In this document: piece by piece, positions 45,990 to 58,628 of the stretch
How positions within the stretch are numbered: position 1 is the stretch's first letter
Layout: the number at the start of each line of letters is the position of its first letter
Source of the DNA: Neckera pumila
Lineage: Eukaryota; Streptophyta; Bryopsida; Hypnales; Neckeraceae
Length of the DNA stretch: 64,000 nucleotides
NCBI GenBank assembly: GCA_963969595.1
Contig: OZ018414.1
Span: 21,125,660 to 21,189,659 of the forward strand
Direction: 5' to 3'
Program-made: the position numbers and the translations under genes
The notes under the pieces: generated by a model
Databases searched by the model: none
Told to the model about the DNA's origin: nothing
Seen by the model: only the letters and a program-made list of their open reading frames with translations

Positions 45990-47760
45990 CCACTAGATCA
46001 CTTCATATTTTGTTCCTTCCTCTGATGAATCACTTGATGATTGCACTATCCTCCAAAGCGATTTGTCTCATGTGCTCAACACATGTGAGGGTTCGTGTTC
46101 AAGTTGACCTATCTATATTGTTGTGCATCACCATCTTCTCTTTGTATATAACCTAGAACGTATTGTATATAAGCCGCAATGTTTGGGTTCACTTGATGCA
46201 ACCTCTATGATCATGATGACTTCAATGCCCATAAAATTGGTTTCCAAAATCTTAGGCATCATCATTGTTATGTGTGATCCCTTAATTTGCCACTTGGGAC
46301 TAAGAGTTTTCTTTTTCCAATTCTTCATCTAATGAAATATTCATTAAATTGAGAAAATGGGGACCTCTCAAAATAATATTATCCCTTTGTGAGGTGGAAA
46401 TATTGAAAATTAAATTGTATCCAATTTTAATTTATAGACTATTAATTCATTAATTGTAAGGTGTAGTTTCCATTAAATTAAGAGTTTTGGATAGTCAAAG
46501 TGTGCTTGGACAATTATGGTTTAATGAAATAATAGTGATTTTCTATATAAGTAAATATTGTTCTTGTTTATTGAGCACCAAGTCAGGAGTTTAGTGGTTT
46601 GTTGTAAAGAATTTTTTTCTCTCATTCAAGATGTTCAAGATTTTGATTCCATTGAATTTGATTAAGCATCTATAAAATATGCATAACATGGTCACTATAA
46701 GAGAAAGAGGTGTTTTAATTGCAATTTTAAAGCAAAAGAACCATGTTGAAAGGTCATGTGTTTTAAGTAATATTTAATTAAAAATATGTGTCTAGGACTT
46801 GCATCATTGTGCATGACTTCAAGGTCAAACATCGTACTTTCAGCACATATGTGCATGACTTTTAAGTTTGGTAGTATTGTTGGGTGAATTGTATGGTTTT
46901 CATTTCTTCTTACATGTTGATACATGGCAAACTCTACCATTCAATGAAGTTGTTGCTTCAGCCAATTGCTTCAAATTGACTTCCAGAGAAGTCACACATC
47001 ACAACATCCATGTATTTTTGTACCAGCAATGTATGAAACTAAAACACTTACTGTTTTTGCTTCATTTATTTAAATGTCTTTTTAATTTTTTTGATCAGTG
47101 TTCACGGCTCTTCTCATCAGTACAAAGAGTTTTGCACATCTGGTGTAAATTGATTCTCAGCAGCCACACGGGTAGTTACAATCTCACATTGCTTTAGATT
47201 GATCTCCCAACCCAACTGCAAACAAAGAAACAAAAGGTGCAAATCATTTGAAGCCCTTGTGTTCAACAGTGGGAGATTGATTAAATTCACTATCAAGATC
47301 ATTGATGGAAGCAAGAAAAACTGAATTGCATACCTTTCTCTTTATTCAATGTAGGCATTTAATTGTGTCCTCAAAGTTTGGTTTTAGTGGTAGGATTTGA
47401 GGTATCCACAACACACTGGACAAGAATACTAATATCAAATATTTCCTGATACCAATTTACATCCACAACACAATATTAGCATAGCCGTACAATGCATAAG
47501 ATAGGCAATCAGACTCTAAAATCAAGGTCATCCAATGCAACGGTGTAGTTGCTTACACTAGTAAAGCAGTAGCACATATAATGAGAGTAGTGCTTTATAA
47601 CATACATCAACAAAGTAAATAAGAATGAATCTATATTGTCCACCCAATAGGCCAAAAATAGTAGGAGTTATATCTACAAAGTAGACAAGATCCACAAAAA
47701 TATTCTCGGTGAAAGAGTTAATATACTCGTTGCATCATCTAGGTTAGTATTAGACTGAAT
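45990..47760. other. Gene-poor stretch
   Basis: AT-rich. The 109-codon plus-strand stretch at 46,868-47,197 has no recognisable domain. No clear repeat ends. Confidence 0.4.
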
Positions 47761-47763
47761 TAA

Positions 47764-48693
47764 CCCCTAAAGGACCAACATGCATTTTTTGGCAACATAG
47801 AAATTTTGGGCAGGTACGTGTGACTGGAAATTTGCATATTTTGGGCTGAAATTTTTATAGAATGTGGGGACAAGGAATATCTTTCATATGCACCAAATTT
47901 CATGATATTTGGAAATACGAGTCAAAAGTTATGGCCTAATATATTGTTTGTTTCTCAACTCGGGCAGTCCGGGCAGGTCAAAAAATTTAATTACTTTTTT
48001 CAAAAATAAAAATTTGAAATTGGTTTATTAGATTTATATGTACATGGAAAGCTTTGAATCATGCTATTTTGATCAATGAGTCAAACATTACAAGGATTTT
48101 TAGTTTTCGGGCAGTTATGCATTGTCTACTCTAGAATAAACTTTGAAGTTGTTTATTTCACTCAATTTTCAATATTTTAAAAAATAAATAAAATTGTAAG
48201 ATGTAGATTTCTTATTACAACATTGCAACCATTGGGATTGGCATTTTTCAATTCCATAATTAACTTCCTAACAATTTAGTGTTTTGAATCATTCTCTACT
48301 TCTTTCTACATACTATTTTTTCCCTATATGTTGTACAATTCCAAATAATTTGAAAATTTTCAAGCATGTAGCCAACTTGCTCTGAAGAATGAATCCAAAG
48401 AAGCACAAGCATTTTAGATTTTTTTCATACTAATCTGACCTTGTGAAGTGCAGCTGCCCGGTTTTTTATAGGGCCAAAAAAAGGACTTTAATTTGCCACT
48501 TCAAATGCTAATATCTTCCAATCTACACGATGGAAATTTTTGAAAATTTTCCCACACATTCCCAAACCAAAGTACTATAGATCCTACGATTACATGTGTC
48601 CAAAAACGATATTTTTCAAAAATTTGGTACTTGTACTAGAAATGGCAGTTTTGGAGCAATTTTGTTGAGAACATAGTCAAGGAACTTTAGGGG
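47764..48693 (+). mobile_element. TTAA-family element, subtype C (best preserved)
   Basis: 930 bp. Ends CCCCTAAAGGACCAACATGC and AAGGAACTTTAGGGG, flanked by TTAA (47,760-47,763 and 48,694-48,697). Reference copy for 920-1,844 and 21,748-22,679. Confidence 0.8.
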
Positions 48694-48699
48694 TTAAAG

Positions 48700-50198
48700 T
48701 CGCTAATCTTTGAAGATTTATAAATATCAGCTGTTGGATGTAGTGAAGAGTGATAAGTGGAAGCACTCCATCTTCACGACCTTAAGAGATAACAAGGTCC
48801 AAAATGTGTAATAGCCATTTTTCACTCCAAATATAATTCAGCAGCTGATATAAAGGTGCAACAAGCTTTTTCCTCCAATACCAACATGACATCGAACTTC
48901 CTGCACGTGTTTTCTTATTTGCACTACAAACTAAAAGCTAAATTTACATACGCTTCCAAACTACAAGCACATTTCAGGAAAAAATGGCGGACCCAATCAA
49001 AATGATACAATCCACACACACACACACACTAATGGCAAGAAGCATACAGAGGACATACTTGCAATTGTAGGTTTTGCAGAGTAAGGAAAGGGATGTATGT
49101 TTAAAGAACACAAATCTTGAGTACCAGCTTTCTTGCAATAAGCAGGCTTATAATTTTCCAAGATGAAAATAAGAAAATTAATCTTCAATGCTCCTACTTA
49201 CATCCCAACATCAATATCAGCACCTCTTCAATTCCGCTTCCAAAAAGAAACCTTTACATATTTCAAGGAGAAGACACCTATTTCCATCAACAACAATTTG
49301 CAACTGAAAAGTAAACAAGAATCTGTTTGAAAAGTGATGTAAAGAAATGAAACCATCACTTGCAATGGACTCCCACAATGAAGACCCCATATTAGGTGAC
49401 AAATTAAGGTCCCACAGGGTGTGGAAACATACATCTTCACAATTGTGATTCAGAAAAATTCACGCTCAACACATTTTCAGTCTGATTTTTCTTTTTTTCA
49501 GCTTCAAATTCTAAATTCAATTAACCCTTCACTCTTGTGTTGAAATGCTTATAGAGACGGAAAGAGGTATTGCAACCTAAAGAGCGGAATGCTAAGAAGA
49601 GGATTACAGGTGAGTGTCAATGGCCAAATCTTGCTTTGGTAACTGTGATTTGTTAAGACACTCTATAATTTGTGACTTTTACCTTGCTTTTGAAGTGGTT
49701 GTTTAATGTCCAAATTTGAATTTTCTTGTACCTACTCAAAGTGCTTTCGGATGCGCTTCTAATGATACAAATTTCAAATTCTAATTATACACCATTCAAA
49801 AGTTAAAAATATACCGTGTGAGACAATATACCGTTTATGGTAAATACAGGAACTAAGTGCGTGGAGTCTTCTGTTTAATGCATTTCAATTACCTGTCCAT
49901 GCATTTGGGATATAGAGGCTTGAGTCGGTTCCTTCCTCTTGCTTGTTCTGTGATTTTATTGAAGCTAGATATATTGAGAACCTTATTCATGCAGCATGAC
50001 TTCACTGTGTTAAATCTTTAAGTTAGGACTAAGGTATTTGGTGCCATGTGATGAGTTTGTAGAAACCTCCGTCATGAGCTTCAACATTGAACAAGTGTCC
50101 AATTTACACATTCACTCAAGTTCAGGATGTGATGTTGGCTGAGCTTGGTCTTTTACCCAAGTGAGATGTATCATCATCCTTTTACTGGTGCTTACTAC
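48700..50198. other. Gene-poor stretch with a CA microsatellite
   Basis: A short (CA)n run lies at about 49,013-49,027. The open frames found here are short and mutually overlapping. No gene is supported. Confidence 0.4.
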
Positions 50199-50200
50199 TA

Positions 50201-50771
50201 CTCCCTTCGTCCCAAAATGATTGTCCATCTTTTCAAAAATAGATGTCTAGAAATGATTGTCCACTACAAATTTAGTTATATAAAGATGGAATTCATGAAA
50301 TAGTTAGTATATTACAATATTAAGAGTTTCAATTAGATGAAGATACAATTCATGAAATAGTCAATGTCAATTCCATGAAGACACAATTCATGAAATAGTC
50401 AATTTTCGTTACCCAAGCTGTTTATAATAAGCTGCTCACAAGTTGCTCAAGAAAAATCTAACCGTAAACTATCTTCACAAAATCTTCATGGGGTACAAAT
50501 ACAAGATGGAAAACAATGCGTTGCTATGCTCAGTATTCATTTTCGGTGGAAAAGCATAAGCTAGCGGGTGATTTATCATATGAATTTACATCATCAAATT
50601 TCCTGCTTTAAGTAGTTCATACTTTAAACTTGATATTGCCGTTTTTGCAAACCGTTGAGTAAATCAAGAGTTAATCTACATGTCTACATTCATTACTTTA
50701 CCAAATTCTCAAATTTTGCCTTAATCTTGAGAAAAGTTTTTCAAGGGACAATCATTTCAGGACGGAGAGAG
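50201..50771. mobile_element. Stowaway-type (mariner-derived) element
   Basis: Ends CTCCCTTCGTCCCAAAATGA and TCATTTCAGGACGGAGAGAG match the plant Stowaway consensus. TA duplication at 50,199-50,200 and 50,772-50,773. 571 bp, longer than a typical Stowaway MITE. Inside is a tandem repeat of ACAATTCATGAAATAGTCAA units near 50,340-50,400. Confidence 0.85.
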
Positions 50772-50811
50772 TAAACTAGTTGTATGTTTCCTGGATATAA
50801 ACAATCTTTAC

Positions 50812-51002
50812 CATAACATTCAATAGCATTAGTTGTCACTACTTTGGTTTTACAGTGGAAGGTGTGAAATATTTCACACCCAACAATCTCTACATCCTCC
50901 ACCTGTTCAGTAGCTATTAATGAAGTATTGTTGGATGTGGAATGTTCCACACCCTCCATTGTAGAACCAAGACAAGATCAACTAATGCTACTGAATGTTA
51001 TG
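50812..51002. mobile_element. Short MITE related to element E
   Basis: 191 bp. CATAACATTCAATAGCATTA and TAATGCTACTGAATGTTATG ends. Internal GTGTGAAATATTTCACAC and GTGGAATGTTCCAC palindromes as in the E elements. Confidence 0.65.
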
Positions 51003-51004
51003 AC

Positions 51005-51630
51005 ATCATGAGATTAAGCATAAATCACACATAATAGAGAACAACTTCACACATTTGAATAAAGTAGTATTGTCACACACTCCCCCCAGCGGTGACCGAG
51101 TTCCCTATGCATATATTTTTTGGTGTGAAGGTTTTCGTGGAGTTCTACGAGGTTCCAATGGCCAGTGAGTCACTAGCACAAGTTCATCAAGCTCGCAATC
51201 TCACACTAAGATAAAAGATACCTTGCGGTCAAATAGTCCATGATGGACACCTAATGACCCCATTGTGGTTTTTCAGACCACAATCAATGCCTTACATGGT
51301 AGTTATGGAGTAATTAGCAACCTCAATAGGTACTTCCAACTTTTTAGTGTAAAATTCTTTGTAAAAATTGATTTTTTAGGTCTTCCATATTTGAAAATAT
51401 TGTGACTACATGGGGTAGGAAGATGACCATACTGGATTCAGATTTTGTTGGTCAAGAGGGGTTGATCACTTCAAAAATTCAGAACTAATTCATACTTGGT
51501 CCAAAAAATATAATTTCAAATGTTTGCACTATCTCTCACATTTATCTTTGCATGGGAAAAATTTTGAAAAATTTCAGCAATGGCATGAGGGCACATTCCT
51601 AATTCTGAGTGCAATGGGGTCTTTTACCTT
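51005..51630. other. Gene-free stretch
   Basis: No coding potential or repeat ends recognised. Confidence 0.4.
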
Positions 51631-51633
51631 ATA

Positions 51634-52073
51634 CAAAATAGTGCAATTAGTTTGCCTTGTCAATTAGGTTGCCTTACCTCAAATAAATTACCTCATCAAT
51701 CAATGCTTGTCCACATAGAGGCACATGCAACTCTCTGAACTAGACCTTGAACTATTACACTAATCTATGCCATTCTTATGGCTCTGGATTGAATGCATCA
51801 TTGTATAGTAGTAGCGAATATGTTTATAGTGTGGATTGTTGAAAAATTAGGTTGCCTTGTCAATTAGGTTGCCTTACCTGAGATAAATTACTTCATGGAT
51901 CAATGCTTGTTCCACATGGAGGCGCCATTCTCTGAACCAAGCCTTAGACTGGTGCACAAATCTATGCCATACACATGGCTTTGAATTGAATGCATCATTG
52001 TACAAAAGCAGTGTATATTTCTATAATGTGGACTGTCGAAAAATAGTGTGGGCAACCTAATTTCACTATTTTG
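51634..52073. mobile_element. MITE family R with two internal units, inverted
   Basis: CAAAATAGTGCAATTAGTTT and CCTAATTTCACTATTTTG ends. Two internal direct repeats of about 190 bp in opposite orientation to those at 28,937-29,365. Flanked by TA on the left. Confidence 0.6.
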
Positions 52074-52182
52074 TGTAGTTCATGCTCGCACTCATGAAGG
52101 TAGAAAAGGTGTTGTCAATGTACAATCAAAATATCACAAACTATTCTTGTAATCACTAAACATGCATCTTCATTCTTATTAA

Positions 52183-52922
52183 CCCCTAAAGGACAAAACA
52201 CCATTTTTTGGCAACATAGCGATTTTGGGCAGCTCACTACAAATGGAGTTTTTATTTTTTTTCTTTGAAAATTTTACATAGCATGTGCCCGAGGAGTAGC
52301 TTTAAGGCCCAACAATTTTCATAGCTTTTGACTATACAATCAAAAAGTTATTGCATGATATGTGATTTTTAGTGGTCGGCGGGCAGCCCGAGCAGCTCAA
52401 AAAACTTCTTTAAAAATGACTTGAAAAATAAATAAAAATCTGAAATTGGTTCTTTAGATTTATCTAAAAGTGTGAAGCTTTGAATCATTCAATTTGGATC
52501 TATGAGTCAAAAGTTATGAGGATTTTAAGTTTGTGGGTAGGTATGGTTTTGAAAGACTCCATACCTACCCACAAACTTAAAATCCTCATAACTTTTGACT
52601 CATAGATCCAAATTGAATGATTCAAAGCTTCACACTTTTAGATAAATCTAAAGAACCAATTTCAGATTTTTACTTTTTTTTCAAGTCATCTTTAAAGAAG
52701 TTTTTTGAGCTGCCCGAGCTGCCTGCCAACCACTAAAAATCACATATCATGCAATAACTTTTTGACCGTATAGTCAAAAGCTATGAAAATTGTTGGGCCT
52801 TAAAGCTACTCCTTGGGAACATGTTGTGTAAAATTTTCAAAGAAAAAAAATAAAAACTCCATTTGTAGTGAGCTGCCCAAAATCGCTATGTTGCCAAAAA
52901 ACGGTGTTTCGTCCTTTAGGGG
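52183..52922. mobile_element. TTAA-family element, subtype B: near-perfect foldback
   Basis: 740 bp. Its arms of about 360 nt are almost perfect reverse complements, with the centre near 52,555. Ends CCCCTAAAGGAC / GTCCTTTAGGGG, flanked by TTAA (52,179-52,182) and GTAA (52,923-52,926). The arms are better conserved than at 3,999-4,752, so this is a younger copy. Confidence 0.8.
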
Positions 52923-52929
52923 GTAATTT

Positions 52930-53980
52930 TCAATTGGAAGTTACAAGTAAAACTCTTGAGCAAAATGAGAACATGCATGTAAGTTATCCATGGTTTGTAT
53001 CATGCTTTTGTTACCAATGTGTTGACAAAGAGAAATACTGACAGATATATCAGAACCACACTTTGAACATAAGGTAAACCTACCTATGGTAGGCGGGTGG
53101 TTTGGTCTGTTGCCATTAGGAAAAAGAATCAAACTTTTTTTCATACAAAGACAAATGTGAGACATGATGGAACTAGTTGAACTTTTATTTTTTGGACAAA
53201 GTATGAATTAGTTGTGAATTTCTAAAATGTTCTGCCCAATTGGTCTAAAAGAGTCTGTAGACTACCCCAAATGAGGAAAAAGTGTTTCCATAATGGTCAT
53301 CTTACCACCTAAAGCAGTCACCAAATTTTCTAACATGGCTACAAGATTTTCTAACATGGCCATGACATGAAGGAATAAAAAAATAACTATCTATGACAAG
53401 TTTACACTAGAAAGGTGTAAGTGTCCTATGACAGTCATTAATAACTCTATGGCTATCTCCTAAGGCATTGATTTTGGCCACTAACCAACCTAATCAAGTC
53501 ATAATCTCATTTGTTGACAAAATCTGAAATGGGTTGATGTAAAACTGTAATGGGTGGTTTTGTAGATGTCTGCATTAGGTGGTGTGCTTGGCATAGACAG
53601 GTTTACCTTACATAGGATGGTTGCGGTGAAGAACAATCTGAAGCAGTTTTTGATGTGCAAGTTGAAGCTGCGATGCAAGTGACACATGGATGAGAGAGAG
53701 GAGGAGGTGTTTGGATAAGGAGACCTGGGCTGAGCTGGATCAAGCATGGGATTTCAGGATTTTAGGGTTCAGGGTTTTAGGGCATACCAAAACGGCCGGT
53801 ATGCAGGTCTGGCAAGGATGCCAGGGTCAAGCGTAGCTTAGCTAGGAAAAAACATAGATAAGCTTGGAAATGCCCAGCAAAGCTAGGGTTTCAATGAGAT
53901 TTCTTTTTAGTCCATCTTCCAGCAATTTACCCTCAGCTTTATCATTTGATTTTCACTCCTCTTTCTATCTTTCACACATC
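52930..53980. other. Gene-free stretch
   Basis: Short open frames without domains. A small GGGTTCAGGGTTTTAGGG telomere-like motif lies at about 53,765-53,782. Confidence 0.4.
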
Positions 53981-53986
53981 TTTTAA

Positions 53987-54913
53987 CCCCTAAATGCCCA
54001 TTGTCCTCTCGGGGGACAAAATGGATTTCGGGCAGGCTACTACGGCTTCAACATTCATCATTATTTTCTGAAACTTTTTATGAAGATAGAAAAACACATT
54101 AGCTTTATGGGAATATAATTTTTATTTCAATCGGTGCCCGGGAGCAAAAGTTATGGCACAAAAGGTCCTTTTTTTCAGTGCGGCGGGCAAAAATCTTCTC
54201 ACACAAAAAAAATTAAAAAAAATTAAAGAAAATTATTTTCTCATAGATTATGTTTTTATCTATATGGGAAGCTTTGATTCATCCCATTTGGATTTGTTAT
54301 GTGAAAGTTATGGACAATCTTATTTTTTGGGCAATTAAAGCATCTTCTTGAAAAAAAACCTTCTAGGACTCATTTCTGAATGCAACTTTTGCAATTTTTC
54401 AAAAGAAATTGTTTGACAAGGCTAAGTTTGCTTGCTAAGACAATCTCACCATTGGGATTATAGTATTTTAATCCCATCTTAGAGCTATTGACAATTTAGT
54501 TTTTCTTTCAATCTTGGATCTACTTCTACTTAACAATTTTTTAAAGAATGAAAATCAAGTGAATTTTTTTTTGAGTTTTTTTTCCTAGATTTTCAACTCA
54601 ATTATTCAACATAAAAAAAAATGAAATTCAAAGCTTGTAGTGCAAATATTTTTTACAAATGACGGTCAAAGTCATCGGAAATTGCAAGTCAGTGTTCAAA
54701 AAATCAAAATTTTCCAACTTTGAATGCTTATATCTTCTAATCTGTATGGTCAAACTTTATGAAATTTTTACTACATGATTTGAGATAAGTTAAGTATGAG
54801 ATCCTATGGTTAGATTCTAAAAAAAATTATTTTTCCTCTTTTCTTAAATGAACGTAGCAGAACTGGCAGTTTTGAGTTGATTTTGACAAAAAAATGCCTT
54901 GGGACTTTAGGGG
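53987..54913 (+). mobile_element. TTAA-family element, subtype A
   Basis: 927 bp. Ends CCCCTAAATGCCC and GGGACTTTAGGGG, flanked by TTAA (53,983-53,986 and 54,914-54,917). Subterminal hairpin TTGTCC...GGACAA at 54,001-54,019. Confidence 0.8.
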
Positions 54914-54919
54914 TTAATT

Positions 54920-56090
54920 TATATAAGGAATACATAGTATGGTGAGTCAACAACCCATTTGAACAAACTAGGGATCAAGAGCATGGTTCAAACACCAACC
55001 CAAGTATTAGACTGCTAGTTACTGTTCAACACCAAAATAAGGGAAAAATTGTCTGGAGACTGAGTGGGTCAAAATTCAACTATTGTCAATTTTCTTCTCA
55101 CTCACCTTCCCCACCAAGTAACTCGGCTGGTGGCTCAACCTCTATGTAGCCTTCGTATGATACTAGTCCCTTATCAGATGGCCAGAGAGGGATTTGGGGG
55201 AACTGATTTTTTTTTTTTACCCCAAGTAGTGGCTCCAATGATGAATGTAACTTAATTTGATTGTGTTTGGATGCAATAAAATCTAAACTGACATCCTAGA
55301 TATGTGAATATGTTTGATTTAAAATTTTTGAAAGCAAGTTATTAACGTAAACTTAGGTTACAATCATTTTTTTAATTTATTTTTTGAATAGGTAAATACT
55401 TGCTAAAAGTAAGGAGACTACAAATAAAGGAAGGAAGGAATAGGCACTAAATTTTGAAAAAACTTGTTTAAAGGTTCAAACACTAATGGAAACACTCCCC
55501 TTGTAAACTAACAAAAAGATGCGGGAGATGATCCCACATGACAAATTAAACTAGTTGTAAATCTTTGGAGCATTTTTTTTTGGCTACGTAGGCGGTGTTT
55601 CTATTAGTGAAGTTAACTTTATTTTGTAGTACTAACACTAATCAATATTGAAGTTTTTATTCCCATGATAATAATAAGTAAACAGGTCATGAGAATGGAG
55701 AATCTATTGGAGATAGCTCACACATCCAGGCCTCTAGGGCATGGATAGCAAGGTACAAATGAAACATAGATCTGAAGCAATGCGTGACAATAATTGTGCA
55801 ATTACTAGCTTTTGAAAATTTGTCACACAAGAACTTTGTGATGTATTTACTATTTCGCAAAATGATATCACCATTTTAAGAATGAATGCATCACTACTAT
55901 GGGATGATAGTACATGATTTTTGATGAATGGATGTCATTTCATCCACCTTATACACATCCCATCCACATTAATTTATAAATGTAAAAGCTGCATCACTTG
56001 AGGAAGGATCGCAACCAGTTGCTACCTGACTGTAGCTAGAAAATTGAAAAAGTCACTGAATACAAAGGCAGTGTTGAAACAGACGTAGTA
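54920..56090. other. Gene-free stretch
   Basis: AT-rich. The stretch at 55,985-56,030 resembles 26,030-26,075 (AAATGTAAARGYTGCATCAC). No gene seen. Confidence 0.4.
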
Positions 56091-56427
56091 CAGTTTGGAT
56101 ATGGAAGCTGCCACTCAGGTTCTTATGGATCAAAGTCTCCAGCAAACGCACACTTTTTGCTCAACTCCAGTTTACCAAAGTTCTTGATAGCATTGTTTAC
56201 CAATGAGGCATGGGTCCCTTTTGCATCCTTAAAAAGGAGACCCTACAGTGAGCAAAGTCGTCTTCTATGGCTCCTCAGCCAAACCCAATCCTTGACTTAA
56301 CTAAGGGACTATCCCTTTAGTTAACCAGGTATCTATCAAGAAGCATAATACCTTCCCAGCTTGCGGAGGACTCCATTGCTTGATTATACAATGTTATGTT
56401 TGAGGGAGACAATCCATTGTAAGCCTA

Positions 56428-56679
56428 CACAAAATAGTGAAATTAGGTTGCTCCACACTAATTTCTCGACAGCTCCACACTATAAAAATATTCACTGTTT
56501 TTTGTACAATGGTGCATTCATTTTAGAGCCATGTGTATGGCATAGATTTGTGAACCAATTCAAGGCTTGGTTCAGAGAGTGGCATGCACCTCCATGTGGA
56601 ACAAGCATTGACCCATGAAGTAATTTATCTCAGGTAAGGCAACCTAAATGACAAGGCAACCTAATTTCACTATTTTGTG
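56428..56679. mobile_element. MITE family R with one internal unit
   Basis: 252 bp. CACAAAATAGTGAAATTAGG and CCTAATTTCACTATTTTGTG are perfect inverted ends with TA on both sides (56,426-56,427 and 56,680-56,681). Host flank AATCCATTGTAAGCC matches the unoccupied site near 125 in unit 1. Only one internal unit, against two in the other copies. Confidence 0.75.
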
Positions 56680-57274
56680 TAGCTAAGTTACAGACCCACC
56701 CATTGAGGCAGGAGTCACAAGAATTGGCTCTTGTTCCCAGGAATGGCACTCACTGTTGGTGATTTGAATTCCTTGCTTGCACTGCCACAGTTTTCAACAA
56801 AGAGATGTAAGTTAAACTAACAATTGCATACCATCCAAGATCCGTGGCCGAAAGGCTAGGGACACACCAAAGAAGCTGACCAGGGTAGCATGACATGAAA
56901 GATTCGAATGACAGTGTTCATTATTTACAACATTATTCAGCAAGCCAATAGGTTCCTCTCAATAGAGAAAAAAGTCAAAGGCAGAAAATATATATTACGG
57001 AGTATTCTTTTCAAAGGTTGAAACTCAACAGATTGACCAGTAATTTAAACAAAGAGACCGTCTGGGCATCAAGTGGTCAAGACTCCAGAAGCATATCAAA
57101 CAAGCATCTACGAAAAAGGAGCCAACTTGCAAATGGTCTTCTTCACGAGCTATTTCCTCTATGCCGGTGAAGTGATTACCTTCTTTACGGAAGCTAGCCT
57201 GTCCACACTACAAATAGGCTAACTCGTTAGAAATAGAAATTTTTTGTAGAGTAAATTGTAGTGTGGACAGGCTA

Positions 57275-58628
57275 GCTTCCTTACTGGGTCAAAATCCACA
57301 TTTCTCCCTGGAGATTTGCAGCATTTGTATGGGAAAATCATCTGCAGGGGGAAAAAGAGCCCATCGGAAATTGTACAGGTATTTGCTGAGAGATATACAA
57401 TCACACAAGGCTTGCCAGAGCTTTGATTCCTGATTGCACTCTCCTGGTATCACAGGGGACCATGATTCTACATAACCTCCTTGTAATCTTGTAAGTCAAC
57501 AGTCAGTTGCCAATTAAATAATGATGCAAGTGGGGTCAAAATACAATTGCACTTGCACCAGAAACCTGTTGGACACAAAGAAGTCGGTACACGCCTTCAA
57601 GGTCAGGTCCTCACTTTGACCAGCCTTTTCTATTTCCAACTAGTATTTAAATCGCAGCTTTAAAATACACCATAATTCACCTCGCAACTTGAATTGTTTG
57701 AAGAGAGAAATTTCATAGCCTCGCTCACCCTTCTTTCAGCACGTACAGCCCAAGCATCAAACAGTTGGGAGTGGAGAGGTAGCTCGTCTTAACACCCTGA
57801 ATAGCATTAATATCGACAGGCTGCACAGTTGATGATGTCGATGTCTTCTTCCAGATTTGTGATTTGCAAGTCGCAGTACGTGGCCTTGTTCAACTCACCA
57901 TCTGGGAATGTTGCACATGAGAATCTAGCTAGCTTCACATTTCATTGACCATGGTTGATATACAGAATGATAGCCAAATTCTTGGCTTGTTTCAGAGCGT
58001 CGTAATCGCGACAGTCAATACTAGTACACAGAGTTTTAGAAATATTTAGGACTAGTATAGATTTGCGGTTTCAGCTGAACGACGTTTCGCAAAGTGCTGG
58101 ATTCGTGAATATCCACCAACACAGCGAAGTTGTTGTTACTCAGCTTGCCCATTTGAATTCGAAATTCATACCGCTTTCAGTTTGGGTTTAGCTAGACACC
58201 AACTTAATTAATTTCATACTGTGAGCACTTGAGGTGTTCCTTTCAAGACACGCACTTGCTTGCTTTCGTGCTTTTCTTTCGTGCCGTTTTTTTTCTTCTA
58301 CAAGACTTTAAAAGACCTCAGTAGGGTTGTTGCAATTAGCAATTTCATTCCCGCAAATTATGTGCAGGGAGGTGTTTGGGGAACAACAAGACCCCTCAAC
58401 AAAAACTCTGCGAGAGGCTATTACTTTCACCCGAGGACTCGGAATCACGTGGTCCAGATCTGGCTGTCCAAATTGTCTTGAAATGATCTGTCTCCCAATT
58501 GATCTACCTTTTCTTGCTTAATGAACCAGCTGGTATCGACCATTACGTACATTAGGAGCTTGCAATCATGAGGGACCCAAACGAAATTTGAGACGAAGGG
58601 GTTCATAAACTATAGTCCAGTGCTCACC
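57275..58628 (+). promoter_or_regulatory. Conserved 5' flank/leader of receptor copy 3
   Basis: Almost identical to the copy 2 flank from 57,420 onward. TATTTAAAT lies at 57,644-57,652, and the segment shared with copy 2 only is at about 57,855-58,010. The near-identity suggests recent duplication or gene conversion between copies 2 and 3 at the 5' end. Confidence 0.45.
58568..58591 (+). promoter_or_regulatory. Possible 7-codon upstream ORF in the leader of copy 3
   Basis: Identical peptide to the upstream ORF of copy 2, ending 37 nt before the receptor ATG at 58,629. The spacing is shorter because 20 nt (GTTAATCTCTTGTAGATGAG in the other copies) are missing. Confidence 0.25.

Larger units (their letters stand above)
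28880..45990 (+). repeat. Segmental duplication unit 2 (contains receptor copy 2)
   Basis: Second paralogous block. It begins near the CTCCAGCAACCTAACCTA motif at 28,919 and continues, interrupted by several elements, through 35,000-36,360 and 38,370-44,540 into the 3' flank at about 45,990. It is the longest unit because elements of 0.4-1.8 kb have inserted in its upstream half (28,937-32,325, 32,939-34,520, 36,057-38,343). It served as the unoccupied comparison for several insertions present in unit 1. Confidence 0.75.
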
